DNA of 64,000 nt from Lutjanus erythropterus (GCA_020091685.1 CM034607.1:20079221-20143220); one strand, 5' to 3'; positions 1-13,187 are shown, numbered from the stretch's first letter. The notes: generated from the letters alone by a model not told the origin. Translations and numbers: made by a program.

Positions 1-130
1 ATCGAGCGGCTACTTTTTGTGATGTGGTATCGGGTGTTGGGTATTGGAGTAGTTTTATGAATATGAGTACAAGTACGAGAGGACAGTATTGGACCGATAC
101 CTGATACTGGTATCTGTATCAGTGCATCCC
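1..130. repeat. Interspersed repeat end ('gataccgatac...gtgcatccctac')
   Basis: 'Ggaccgatacctgatactgg' followed by 'atctgtatcagtgcatccct' matches a dispersed fish repeat. The copy may continue left of the window. The family near 12340-12560 is similar in style. Confidence 0.4.
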
Positions 131-1000
131 TACTTTGCAGTCTGTTTTAGCGTCAGACTTCACTGTAACATTGTGAAGTGGACGTGCTAATGACAACATA
201 AATTCTCTGCATGGAGAACATTGTGTAGCTGCCACTGACATGTTGTTGACACTCATCTAATACTTCCTGTAGAACACACAGAGACTAGACCACACTGTCT
301 TGCCCTGTATTCAGTTACCAGCTGACGATGCGATGCAGAGGTGGGCTGATGTTTGCCTTGAGGAAACGAATCTCAAACACATTCAGAGACGCTGCGTTTC
401 CCCTGGCAGTGTGTCACTGGGCTAAGCAGATGTGAAAACCATATGGAGGTGGGTGGGTGAAAGTGAAGTGAGAATCTTTGATGTTCTTTTCCTGGCATGA
501 GTTGAAATGATGAGAACTTAAAAATTCTATTTGTTTTCTATGCGAGGCGCTCAGGTAATGATGAAGAGGAATCTTTTCCGTCAGGGAATATGCACAGCTT
601 TATGTTGTGAGGTTTGAAGTGATGAACTAGAATCTGAAGCCAGGAGACGACGTCGAGCTAAATGTGCAGCCCTTCTTCTTTCTCTGTAGGCTGTGGTTTC
701 TGCGTGGATTGCATGTAGTGTAAAAATAACAATAACAAGCTCAAACTCCAGAGAAGTGGGTTAAATGTCATTCTGGGTTAACTAGCAAGCTTGGCATGTC
801 TGTAGAGACACTGTGACATGCAGTAGAATGGAGCAGACTCGCTTCTGTCTATTCTCTTATGCTTTGTGCCTCATAAGTAGTGTTAACTTTTCTACTGAGA
901 TAAAGATTATATCATTGACCCTTCCTAAGTCCCGCCCCACCCTGACTTTCTCCTGTCCTGTTAGCCTACTTTGAAAGAATTTTGTAGATCATTAGAAGAT

Positions 1001-1621
1001 GTTACTGAGGGACCTGTAACCATGACATACTGTGGCCTATATCAACGTAATCACATCTTAAGTTAGCTAATGTTAGCAAAATGCTAGCTAACTAGCTAGC
1101 TAACGATTGTTGTAGAATAGCTAGCTATTAAGCTAATGGTAAGAGTGAATCTATGGAGGTGTCCGTCTCCTCTTGAATTTGGACTGGTTTTCACTGAGAA
1201 ATAATAATGAGGTGCAGTTTGCCTTTTCTCAAACACTTGGCACTTGGCTAGTTGTATTCAAATCCAAAAATATATTTGAAATTCAAAACCAGTGTATCTA
1301 CCCAAAAGTCATCTACCCGTTACTCAAGATAATCCACAGATCTAGTCTGTTCATCATCAAAACCCATCCAGTTTTCTTCTTCTTCACACTCCAAGTTAGG
1401 GCTAGCATCCAATACTTCCAAACAAAACCTCTAGACTTCAGTAGTCCGTAACACTAACTTTTTGCTAACATTAGCTATCAGGTGTAACTAGCAAGCTGAT
1501 GATTGATAGATTAGCTAGCATTTTTGCTAGAGAATAAAATGCTAGCTAAACAGCTAGCTAATTAGATAGTGTTTTGCTAACAGCTAACTTAAGATGTAAC
1601 TTTTACAGGTACCCCAGCAAC
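1001..1621. repeat. 'Gctagct' palindromic element, copy A
   Basis: The left end 'gagggacctgtaac...atcttaagttagctaatg' and the inverted right end 'ggggtacctgtaaaagttacatcttaagttagc' form long inverted repeats rich in nested GCTAGCTA. The inner part (about 1170-1450) is unrelated unique-looking sequence. Related copies are at 8006-8165 and 59171-59575. Confidence 0.7.
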
Positions 1622-2324
1622 TTTTTTTAATCATCTTTTAACCATCTTAAGAATTAGTTTTTCTTTTCAAGATAGACAACTCTAGCCCAAGTTGACTGAG
1701 GTTCTAAAAGGGACATTACATGATTATCCTAATTTGTAAGTGTGTCATTTAAGTTATAAGCAAGCTCGTAACCTTTGACCATCATGCAGTCAGTGCTGGT
1801 CAAGGCACAAACTCTTTCTTCACATCTTTTGCATCAGTCGCTTCTGTCTGAGTTGATAGAAATGAAATTTTAAGGTTCACCGAGTCCTAAATTGAACTCT
1901 AATTCTTTGTCATTGGGCTCTGGCATGTGAAGTAAACACAGGCTAGGTATCCAAGTCAGTCATCACTGTAGCAGATGTTTCCGTGACATTCGCTCTCAGC
2001 GTGCGACCGTGAAGTCATTTGACACTGGTGACGGCAGTGCAGGGCAGGTCAGTGGAAAACCTCTGCCTGGGTTTGACACAGCATATTAAGGAAATGTACT
2101 CTAACAGGCCAATACACACACAGGAAGCCAACAGTGCAAATTATTAGATATGGATCTGTTATGACATTAAGAGGAGGTCTGGATTTCATAAATTAAAACA
2201 TTTGAAACGGGGGATTTATTCATAGGAAATGGTTGAAAGTGCCTGCGTCATCACTAGTCTCCTTTCCAGCAGCTTCACATCTCTCCTGAAACACCCTTAC
2301 CCTTTAAACTACTTTATTCTACCA

Positions 2325-2498
2325 GAACTATTTTCTACCAGAGAGAAAGTTGTTCCTACATGAAACTGCTCACAACAAGGTCTGTGGATTATGACATGAC
2401 ATAATCATGACCCGGTTACTCAAAATAATCCACAGACCTTGTTGTGAGCAGCTTTATGTAGGAACTTCTTGCTCTCTAGTAGGAAAGAAAATAGTTCA
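2325..2498. repeat. Hairpin repeat sharing the core of the 35.6-kb element
   Basis: The left arm 'gaactattttctaccagagagaaag...' and the inverted right arm 'gaactattttctttcctac...agagag' both lead into 'ctgctcacaacaaggtctgtggattat'. The same core is found at 35770-35930, and a weaker trace at about 1310-1350. Confidence 0.72.
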
Positions 2499-2560
2499 GG
2501 TAGAAAGAAAGTAGTTCCTAAATGAAATTGCTTAGATTATCTTGAATAACTGGGCCGTAA

Positions 2561-5227
2561 TGTTTGTAAAGATACACTAGTTTTGATTTTTTCAAACGTA
2601 TTTTAGTGCTTTTAGCAGTATGAAAATATACAGTAGCTTTCAGTTTAGTATAATCACACATATCTGTATGTCCTGTTGATGTAAATGGGTCACAGTGCAT
2701 GCTTCTATTGGGTTTTATTGACTATTGCTCTTGGCGACATGCACACTAGAAAAGAGACATTTGCAAAGTAAAGCCAATACAACCTGATAAAGTAGGAAGA
2801 ATAGTTTGTTAACAGTTTTTGGCAGAACATGTGAAGATGTGTCTGTGTGAGGTTTCTAGTCTTAAAAAGGAGATTCACACATATTTTTTTGAATAACGGT
2901 GAACCAATCCTTTAACTGTTCGAACAAATCATTAAAAGGGCTGTAGACGTCCCACATTCCAGGGGTGTTTTATTGAAACACGATTCCAGTAGAACATAAA
3001 TATGCAACAGATTAGGCAAATCCAAAATCCACAGTCTCCCATGAAACCACTAAGCCTTTTTAGTTTTCTCTTTCTATTTTTCTCTGACACTGGCTCCACA
3101 TGTCACCTCCCACTGCAAAATCCATATTTTGTTGGAAATTCCTCAACAAGAGATTAATGCAGTTTTGGATTAGTGCGACAAAAGAAAATGTTCTCAGATT
3201 TTCACGTTTCAAAGAGCTTAACATCCCTGCAGTCTTTCCATGTTTTTCCATCGCTGTCTTCAGCCATGTATCATAATACCATGAGCTTATCTGCCTTTTT
3301 CCTGACATGACTGATGGTTTTCCTGTTTGTGTGCTTCAGCTACATGTCACTGGGTCAGGGCAAAGCATCAGCCCAGTTTATGGCTACACGTGCATGAAGA
3401 GTGTGTGTGATCTGTGCCAAGAAAGCAGATAGTATAAAAACTGGCTGGTACTGATCTCAACAGACAACATGTGCTCCTGTTCTGAGTCTGCAACTTTCCC
3501 CATTTATAGATGTTTTTCATTTCACTTCCTTATAACTTAACGTTAAAGTTTAACTTTATGATTGTAATCATTAAGATTTCAGTCCTGGTTTATTTTGCAA
3601 CACTTGCAGTTACTGACAGCGACAGTGAATGCAGTTTAATGCTGTGCTGCAGGCCTCAGAACTCTGGGAGCAGGTAAACGAACTATTGTCGTTTTAATAC
3701 GTAAGTCAGGCGATAACTACCCTTTTCCCATCATTCTGTGATCTGAATTGCTGCACACGACATGAGTCTGAACAGCTTACTGTGGCTGCTCCCTCTTGTT
3801 CTAATACTGCCCTGCAATATTTCAAACTGATCAGCTGTTAAAAAAAAACAAAAACAAAAAAAAGCTCCAAAATGACCGTTGGCTTATTGAACAATAGCAG
3901 TAAGTGCTAAGCTTAAGCTTAAATGTTTTATTATATATATTTATTTTAATATGCTTTATATGTATCTTTTTTTCTGGGTTATGGACAGGGTTAATGAAAA
4001 GATGTGACCATTGGGAAAATCATAATTTCCTCAGGCATAGAATTACAAAGAAAAACCCCATATGACTAAAATATGTTAGCTTATCATTCTCCATCGTCAG
4101 TAAACACGTCACAACTGGTGAAAATATCCAGTCAGTAGGGTGTGAATAACCACAAGAGGGGCGCGTTCATATGGTGTCTTCTCGTAAACACAACCTCATT
4201 TAAAGGCAGCATTAATACAGCATTTTTCCTGCGAATGCTATCACAGACATCCAGTTCATTATACTGCAAATATATATGTTGCTCTACTTTCATCAGCTGG
4301 CTTGAGATTGAAGTTTCTGCAGTTGTTTTCTGTTCTGATGCTGGATGTTGTGTTGTTGTTTCCAGCCTGCAATGATAGCAGAGTTCTGCATGGCTGACTG
4401 ACTGGGACTCACAACACTCTTCCTCATCTCCCCCCTGCTGTCATCAGTGTCCTTGGAGTTTGTTTAATGGCAGTGTTGCCTGAGAGCTAATAAAAAGAGA
4501 TAAGACAAAAGAAAGGAGGCAGAAAAGAGTGAAGAATTCTCATCCAGAAGGTCATAAAAAGACAGAGGGGTTCGGAGAGAGAGAGAGGGATGAAGTCTGA
4601 CTAATCAATAGCTGCTGTACTTCACTCGTATTTGCAGACTTCATAATCACAGTCCAGTGGAGCTTGTCATTTCTCATCAACCTAGAGAGCTTCGTTGTAC
4701 CACAGGCTGTGCAACTCTCAAATCCCTTTTCTCGTTCGACAATGACAAATGACGCGTTGACCTTTCGGTGTACGATACACCTGTGGTGCTGGAGAAGTGA
4801 GGACTAAAGTCATGGCAGGTATTCTCTCCACACAGCAGGCCAAAAGCCCCTTTTGACCTTTCTCTTCTCACCATGTCTCATCCGAAACCTCCGGAGCCTA
4901 ATTGTTTCAAGGCAACAGTTTTACTGATTTATCTTGACAACTTTGCTGAGGGAAACTAAGGACAGGCGTCTTGAATGGTGTTAACACCAGCATAATTTGA
5001 GGGAATTCCAGGTTTTTACTGTCTATCAGTAAATCTTCCTTCTAGAACAGAGACCTGAATGTAAAAGTGTCATGAGGGAGGTTACTGGTCAGCCTAGAGC
5101 TGGACTTCCCAACATTTTTGCTTGGTTACCCCTTTAAACCCCTCGCCACAGGTCATGGCCTTGGTGAACGTGATCTACAATCAGTTCAACCAAAGAGATT
5201 TTTTGGTTTTCTGACATGTCTTATTTG
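2561..5227. other. Intergenic, nothing recognised
   Basis: AT-rich DNA with only short, biased open frames. No splice-supported exon, RNA gene or clear repeat was seen. Confidence 0.6.
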
Positions 5228-5440
5228 CAGTGGTGGAAGAAGTATTCCTTCACTTAAGTAAAATACTAATAGCACACTGAAAATACTTAACTACAAGTTA
5301 AGTCCTGCATTCAAAACCTTACGTAAGTAAAAATAAGTATTATTTAAAGTAAAAGAAATAGTCCCTGTCAGTGTCACTATTTTATGTTTTTATTACAGCT
5401 GCATTAATGTGTATGTTGCATTTTACTGGTGTAGATATTT
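5228..5440. repeat. Teleost 'agtggtggaagaagtattc' repeat
   Basis: 'Agtggtggaagaagtattccttc' is followed by 'acttaagtaaaatactaata' and 'ttaagtcctgcattcaaaac', the well-known layout of an abundant fish repeat. It is diverged. Confidence 0.6.
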
Positions 5441-5644
5441 AAGGTTGAGCTAAATTTAACTACCTTATATACTGTTGAGGAGTGTAGTCTACAGTATAAG
5501 ATCATGTTTGCAGTGTCACCGTCCTGCCAGAACATCTCTAAAAGGTCAACCTTTCATGACCTTTTTGCTTTGTAACAAGGCACTTTCCAGGTAATCCAAG
5601 AGGGTTTTTAATAGCTTATATATCTTAAGTATAATTTTCATAAT

Positions 5645-5803
5645 CCTTAAAGGGAAAATTCTGCACTTTTCATGTGGATGGCCAATCTGTGTTGATGGTA
5701 AATGTAGTCAACTGAAGCAATAAACTACATATTGACTACATTTACCATCAACACTGACTGGACAGCCACATGAAAATGAAAAAGAATTTTGTCTTTAATC
5801 CTC
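5645..5803. mobile_element. Palindromic MITE, about 160 bp
   Basis: The left arm carries 'cttttcatgtggatggcc' followed by 'gtgttgatggtaaatgtag'. The right arm is its inverse, with 'gacagccacatgaaaatg' at its outer end. The arms are separated by about 25 bases. The ends carry an inverted CTTAAAG/CTTTAA pair. Non-coding. Confidence 0.7.
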
Positions 5804-6149
5804 CAGTTCATCATAAACATAAAATATCCAAATTTGGAAGCTGTCAAACAAATTTAATGGAGTAAAAAGTACACTGACTTTTAAAATATAGTGAAGAATA
5901 AAGCACAAGTACCTCAAATTTGTACTCAATACATTCATACATTGTAGCCAAAGAGGTAAACATAGCCAGTATTTCTCTTTTAAAAAAGGCACAGATTTAA
6001 GAAAAGTAAAAAAAAAAAATCTTTCCTTTTCCCTTTAATCATCTGTGACCGCTCAGATTTATTTTCAGACATTTGGGGATTCCCAGGCTCTACCTAAACA
6101 AAATACATACAAAACTCTGACAAATGTTGCATAAACATCACAACACAGT

Positions 6150-7696
6150 TTGTTTTTACAAAACAACTTTATTAATACTTTCTCTTTTGTTAAAAACAGA
6201 ATATATAAAAATGATTTAATTCTAAGAGTTATTTTACAGAGCATAGTGGCTTTTGCTTCAGAAAACAGAAACAAATCGCTACTTGTACGATGTGAAAAAT
6301 AAAAGTCCTTCCCCTGCAGTGACTGAGCGTAATCGAGTCAGCAATAAAGAAATAAAGTTTTCCTTTTCTTACCAGAAAAAAAAAAGTCTGTGGAAAGTTT
6401 ATCAAACACGGTGTTGCTGCTACATTAAGGCCAAACCCCCTACAGACATGTGGAAAACTTCCTTTGTAAAGTGACGATGTCGTTTTTTGTTTTTTTTTAA
6501 ATAATCTTTGAAATTAAATAAAACTTGAAAATGAAAAGTTTTTCAAAAAGCAAGCAAGTATTGCACAGACAGATCTCCTAGTACCCTTTAAAAATATCAA
6601 AAGGAACTCACCAGTACACCCCAGAGAAGAAATTTATAGCTGAGGTTTTCAGAGGAAGCAGCTGCTGCTGGACAAATTCATTTTAAAAAATATATATCTA
6701 TCTATAACCATGTGGTTCTCTGTCTAGTAGAAGAGCATTTTGTGCTCTTAATTTCTAACTTTCTGTTGGCATGGAGACAAAAATGTAAAGGTGCAGCAGT
6801 GTAAGAAACCAGGCTTGTTGTTTTGGACAAGTGGCAGTTAAATCAACAAGAGGTTTCGAGGTGACAGAGGTTGAGGGAGTGTTGGCAAGATACTGCATTT
6901 CAAGTCAACGATCACAGTTCTGGGGAGCTGAAAGATCCTCATTTAACCCGAATGTTACACCGATGGGCCTGTGGTGGCCTTATCGCCCGGTGAGTCTCAT
7001 CAGCATGCAGTGCTATACCTGGAGCAGAGCTGCTTAGCCTCTAAATAACCCCTAATTGGCATAGGAAAAACATGAGACATGAAAAACAAATGAGAAATAA
7101 AATAAAACGATGCATTTCACTCTGTTACACCATAAAATGCTGTTCTCAAATCAGAAACAGATGAGCTTTAAAAATGTCAGAAAGCATTTTAAAATAAAAA
7201 AAAGACTCATTATGTACAGTGTTCAGCTATTCTAAAACGCATCAAATGGTTCGGGTTCTGGGGCTAGGAGCCTGATATGGGGTAAAGAAAAAAAGCAAAT
7301 TCAATAGTTCAAAAACAAATATTGTGTATCAGGTCAACTGATATAATAATTTAAAGGGCAATAATCTAAAATCATGTTGTGGCAGGGAAGATTTGGACAG
7401 AATGGCACACAACTAATAGCAACAACACTAAGAACCAACCAGACAAACTTAAAGTCCAATGGGACAGAGTGAAATAACAATAAAACACACACATACACAC
7501 ACACACAAGTTGAGGGAGTGGTTTTGAGTGTGTAGATCTTTGATTATGCTCAGGAGTTTATATACGTTTGGTAGTTCGTGGAGTCCAAGCAGAAAACGCA
7601 GTCATCTGAGAAATGTTCCTTTGTGTGTCCTCAGTCTGCCTGGCAACAGCTTCAAAGTGTTCATAGTGGAGTTTGGTGCGTTCAGTGGAGTTGTCT
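6150..7696 (-). other. mylip: Probable mylip 3' UTR
   Basis: This sequence follows the mylip stop codon on the minus strand, is AT-rich and has no coding potential. It runs to an AATAAA signal (minus strand) at 6168-6173, followed by a GT-rich stretch. The length, about 1.5 kb, is close to that known for mammalian MYLIP. Earlier poly(A) sites were not excluded. Confidence 0.55.
6168..6173 (-). terminator. Candidate poly(A) signal for mylip
   Basis: AATAAA on the minus strand (TTTATT on plus) is followed about 20-30 bases downstream by a TGTGTTGTG-type GT-rich element. This is the usual arrangement for vertebrate 3' end formation, but other TTTATT hexamers occur nearby. Confidence 0.45.
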
Positions 7697-7894
7697 TTAT
7701 GTGTGGTACATCTTGTGGTCGTACTCCGTGGCAGTGCAGCTGTGAGGAGAGGCCATTTCTCTGTGGATGGGCGCAGGGATGCTGCTGCTCCGGTGTTGGT
7801 GGTTGTCAGTCAGCGTCAGGTTCAGCAGGCTGGTGCAGGTGGGCAGGTAGATGTGCTGCACGTGTTCGACCTCCGACCGACACACAGGACACAA
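7697..7894 (-). CDS. mylip: mylip coding exon 7 (RING end and C-terminal tail, stop)
   Basis: This exon encodes residues 418-482. It supplies the last RING pair, Cys419 and Cys422 ([11 protein letters not shown]), then the dimer-forming strand [14 protein letters not shown]. Human MYLIP stops about here; this protein continues for about 37 polar residues with no clear motif before the stop at 7697. The acceptor is CCTTCAG| at 7895 behind a pyrimidine run. Confidence 0.92.
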   Translation of the reverse strand: MCPVCRSEVEHVQHIYLPTCTSLLNLTLTDNHQHRSSSIPAPIHREMASPHSCTATEYDHKMYHT

Positions 7895-9038
7895 CTGAAG
7901 GAGAAAAAAAAAAGTATTAAGCATCAAGCTTATTTTTCTAATAGTGAGCTTCAAGATGTTTAATTATTTCTTCTTAGACATGCCATGTGCTAGGCTCACT
8001 TTTGTTGAAAAGAAACCAAATTTTGAAGGCCGTTAAAGATGTAGCTGAGAGACCTGTAAAAGTTGCATATGTTTATATTCACAGCTTCAGTTAGCTAATG
8101 ATAGCAAATGCTAGCTAGCTAATAAATTATTTTGCCAACATTAGCTATCAGATGTAACTAGCTAGTTTATTGTCACACAGGACAAAAGAAATCAGAAAAC
8201 ATTCATATTTGAGAAGCTCCAATCACAGACTTGATATTTTCTCCTTTAAAAAATTGTAAAAATAGATGATTACTTTAATAGATGACAACTAATCGATTAT
8301 ACAACTAATCGCTGCAGCTCTATAATATAGTGTTTTTCCCTCCACTTTATCATGTTTTGTTTATGAATTTCTTTGTTTTTAATATTTTTATTCGTTGTTT
8401 ACTATTTGGTTAGTTTTTCTGCTCATTGTATGTATTTATTGTCGTCTTTTTTGATGCTATTCTCCCTTAATATTACCAATTTCTGTTTTGTTTGTTTTTT
8501 GGAAGGGAGGACAGTGACATTGTATTGTATGTATATCTGGGGGTTCATGACCTCTCCTGACACATGAGGAAAAAAAAGGAAAAATCTTTTGTGCCGATGT
8601 CAAAGACTATAAGGGAGTGGAGTTGACATACTTCTGGTAGGATGTGATACAAAGCTGGAAGTGGGCACTTATGCTGTGAGCCAGCTGTGAAGTGGTTACT
8701 GCATTAAACTTGTGAACCCAAGAGATGTCATAGCCAGCAAAAAAAAAGGTGCAAGCCAAGACGTTGCATTCAGATGTTGCATCTGAGCAACATCTGTTTA
8801 AAACTGAAGGATATGACAAGTATCTTAAGGAAAAGATAAAAACAGACTAAATCATGAACCAGTTTAAAAGATTGCAATAATGAGAAAACTGTTTCCACAA
8901 TCATGCTGAAAGCAGTGGAACTTCTGTCGTCTTAAGTTTCTACTGACTCACTCACACGCCTTCAGCTGGGTCACGTTTCTTAGTTGAGTTAATGGAAGTA
9001 AGACTTGGCTGGCTGCTATAATCCCTTCATAAGACAAA

Positions 9039-9078
<40 letters not shown>

Positions 9079-12000
9079 ATCTGCTTCCACACAGAAGGGC
9101 AACATTTAGCTGATTAAGTGAAGGGACAATCGGGTCAGCCGAGTGTAAGCAAAGCTTCGGCCGTTGTTTAAAGGACCATAAAAAGGCTCAGAAGCAGAAA
9201 CTAAAGTATAATTAAAGAGTTTTAAGTATAGCCAGAAACTTAAAGGAGGCTGAAATGCCTCGAGTTAAGAACCAAACAAAAACAAAGCAATTTCTGCCTT
9301 GTTGTCTAATTAACTTTTATGAAGTGCTACTTAAAAGATGACATCAGCATTTGCAGTATAGCACATGCCAACAGCGCTGTCATGTCTCAGTATATATATG
9401 ACTTAAATGGATAGTTCTGTTTAAGAAAAAGGCCAACACACTAATGAAAAGCCCCCCACTGTGTCTCTAGATTTTTCATTGAATAGTTTATTGGCCATTG
9501 TCACAGTGCGTGAAGATGAGTCTCACCTGAAGCTGATTTGCGCAGGTCTGGCAGCACACCATGTGCCCGCAAGGGCAGAACGCAGCGTCTATCTCCTCCT
9601 CGCAGCACAACATGCACAACAGAGCCTCTCTGAGCTTCTGCAGCCGCTCCTGCAGAGCTCGGCTCTGCTGGCAGCTGCTGCAGTCCAGCCCCTCGTCCTG
9701 CTGGTCGTCTCTGCTTGGGGAGCGTGAAGGAGAGGAGCGCTCGCCGCTGCCAGAGCGGGACATGAGATCCACGACGCCGGAGTTGTACAGAGCACGGCGG
9801 GCGTGGTCATATACTTCCTTGGAGGTACGTCGGATGTCGAAAACGTACTTCTTGCCCAGGTTGATGTTTTCGTTGAGGAAAAGTGAAGCTAGGTGGCCCT
9901 TAAAGTCTCTACTGTACTGCATCATCACTGCATTTGTGACTGTGTCGCACCTAGAAACGAAGATAAGACATGATTATAAAAATGACAACCAACAACTAAT
10001 TCCAAACTTATCTACAGCAAGACATATGCCTTACAACCTCTCCTTCCCATCATTGTAGTCACTGATTATTTAATATCCCCTGCTTGTGCTTTAAATAAGC
10101 GACACGTAATGTTCCTCCTGCTCGGATGCCGCATTCGCCACTGTCAGATAAACACTAAACTTGTGTCTGAGTGAGGAGGACGAAGACATGCCTGCAAAAA
10201 ATAAAATCTGCAGACTCCGAGCTAAAACCCATCGCCGAAACAAAAGCACAGGGCTGTCTTTTGTACCTTTGTACTATTGTGACTGAGTGAGAACAATTTC
10301 ATAGCTCAGCCATTTGAATTGTCCCTGCTCACTGCAAATTTCAGACACACACACAAACACACATGCACACTGTCTATGGAAAGGAAAAATACTGTCTTTA
10401 CCCACTAAAGATTGCCCTGTGCATCTGTATTTCTGCCTACACTCATTTGGGTCAAGGACATGTTTTATGTGGCTGTGTGTGCCACTTTGCATGTATTTGT
10501 ACCACAATACAGGGTTAAAAAGAACAGGGGCACTTTTCTGTAAGTCAACATGTACAAATGTGGCAGAATGCAGTAAGCATTGCATGCCAAGTAGAGCAGA
10601 ACAACTGTTCAAAGAACCCTGTTTAGGTCGCATCTTAAATCATCTACTAGTCTTTGGTGAAGGACAGTGAACAATAAACTTGTATTTCATCAAAACATGC
10701 TACAGTTAGTGAGAAGATTGTTCTAAAGCAGGTCAGATTTGTGAGAGACTCGCAGCTGGTGCAAAGACATCCATACAGAAAAACAGAACTCAACTGAGCA
10801 GCGGAGCTTAAAATTAATTTGAATTGTTATCTTGGCTCAACACATGAGGTGAGCTGCAGTCTATAGTCGACTGCTAATAATTTAAGGCAGTATTGACTTG
10901 GAACAAGTCATTAAAAAGGCCTGAATCCACTTCTATTAAAATCCAAATGCAGAGCTATATGGCTGCAGTGTGTGTGTGTGTGTGTGCATGTGTGTGTATG
11001 TGTGAATTATCGATCTGGGCTCAAATACAGCATGTTTTTGGCTCTCACCTGTAGAAGGCGTGGGTCTCTGTAATAGCCCGGTACAGGCCACTGGCTGCTC
11101 GGTTACTTATCAGCTTGAACATAAGCACCACGTTGTCGCTTGTTTCCTTGGTGACCGTCAGGTACACCGTTTTACCAGACTGAGTGGCAATCTGGATGAC
11201 TGGATAGCTTACTCTAAGAGAAGACAAAAGAGGAGAAATGGTTACACACTGAATATTGTTGAAATCACAAAACAACTAGAACTACAGCCTTGCAGTTGTT
11301 TGTCTCCACCAACCAGTCAGCCATGTCTGTTCAGGCTCATAATATATGTTCATCCTTGAGTCCAAGTGGATTTTTGTACCAAATCTGGAGAAATTACATC
11401 AGGGTGTTCTGGAGAGACTCTGTCACAGTGACCTTTGACCAGCAAATTCTACTCTTTTGAACCTTGAGCCCAAGTGGACATGTGTGCCAGGTTTGAGTCT
11501 GTCAAGGTGATTGAGATGTTGCATTCACAAGAACTGGACGGATGTACTGCCCATCACTATAAGAATACAGAGCTATTTGCAAATGTTTAATTGGCGCATA
11601 CCTGTTTACTAAGCTGAAGTCCTCCTTGCAAATTGCGATGCCCTCAGGTCCGACTCCTATAGCCAACCGCTGGCCATTTGCATCACGAACCCAGTGCCAC
11701 TCCACGCCGTAATGCTCCAGAGAGGACACCAGCTGCAGGGCCTGATACTCCACTGAGCCCTGGCTCAAACCCTCCAGAGCCTTGTGTCTGGATATGATGC
11801 TGCACAAGGGATAAAGTTGGGGACAGAAGAGAAGAAGAAAGACAACAATTTTAAGTTTGTTTAGCTCTAAAGCTCAGATTGGAAAGGACATTTTTCTGAC
11901 ACAAACTTTATTATATAGACAATCTTCTATCAAAGAACACCCACGGTGACGGGTATATTATATGAGCAGGATAAATACACCACTAGAGTGTGTTTTAGCT

Positions 12001-13154
12001 GTCAGAGTTGAACACAGCCTCAGGCAGAAAGCTCTGATGTTAAACTGGGTCTTTTCTGACAACTATACTTACGAGATCAATGCTCAGGCAGCAGAGCTGA
12101 ATGCTTCTTTCTGCCTGTGAAGCCTGCTGATTTCTACAGACTGTGGTAGAAAATGCCAAAAGGCCTCCCTCGCTACTATAATGAGGTTTTGTGTTCTTGT
12201 ACTTTTGGGTGTTTTTAAAAATCTGTAATTTCTCTTGTATGAAGTATTTCTTATCACAAGTATTGTACACTACATTTAAAGTCACATCCGTTAGATAGTC
12301 ACATGAAGAAGTCATGATAAACAGAATAGAGCCTAACAAATATCTCAGTTTACTTATACTATTGGCCTGATATTGGCCTATTACAGCTTCTTCACTATTT
12401 TTACTGCTTTTATGCATTTTCCATGCTTTTTCTTAATTCAAGTTGTTCTATCTGTGCCCTGTTTATAAATAAAGAATATCTGTGGATATATCAGAATTTT
12501 GTAAGTCCCTAATATTGGTATTGGCCCCAGAAATCCAGTATCAGTCAGGCCCTAATCTTAAGTACAACAGCGCTTTTATTTGAATGCAGTATTCTAGTAC
12601 TCTTTCCTCTCTTGCTTTTTGCATATGTATAACATAATGATCCACAGTAGGAAGATCATTCTATGAAATGTGTTGGCTGTAAGAGCTGGGAAATGCACGC
12701 TCCTGCACATCCAAAAGGCTGAGTGTAGGTGCAGCAGAGCACAGCAGTGCCTGCTGGCTTCATGCAGCACATGGATAGAGAGTTTAATGTAGCAGGTTTG
12801 GCAGATGGGGCTTGATAATGTATAATTTAAGAGTCTCAGCCTTTGAGGAACAGTGCCATGTGTACAACAAATGGTTCCAGTAGGCATGCCAAAGGCTGCA
12901 AATTACAGAATGGAGACACTGCAGTAACTCTTGGATCAATTCCTAACGGTTGCGGGTGGGACGGGCACTGCTGTGGGAAGCGCGGTGTGGTGTTTACACA
13001 AGGGGATCCACGGTCTGGGAGTCGAGAACCTTTCAAGAGTGACACTTTGTCACCCTCTTCTTGTTGAGAGAGAAAACATCCAAGATGTACAGTGGGTTCT
13101 GTGTCAGTGCAAACGCTACGTGACCTTCTGTCAGGTGCTCTGTTTGGCTGATTA

Positions 13155-13187
<33 letters not shown>

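Larger units (their letters stand above)
7895..9526 (-). other. mylip intron 6
   Basis: This is a phase-0 intron of 1,632 bp. It contains half a copy of the 'gctagct' palindromic repeat (about 8006-8165), a repeat end resembling 'aactaatcgctgcagctct' (about 8180-8325) and a pure CA microsatellite at 9041-9077. Confidence 0.85.

Noticed and set aside
7528-7963. Two plus-strand ORFs of 96-130 residues over the last mylip exon
   Set aside because: They are antisense shadows of mylip exon 7; the minus-strand frame matches the known RING sequence and splice sites.
9461-10058. Plus-strand ORFs up to 165 residues and a second minus-strand ORF over mylip exon 6
   Set aside because: Shadows of the RING/linker exon in other frames, produced by its high G+C.
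10274-10670. Overlapping 118-119 residue ORFs on both strands in mylip intron 5
   Set aside because: Low-complexity, Cys/Thr/His-rich translation near CA-type repeats, no splice support and no recognisable domain.
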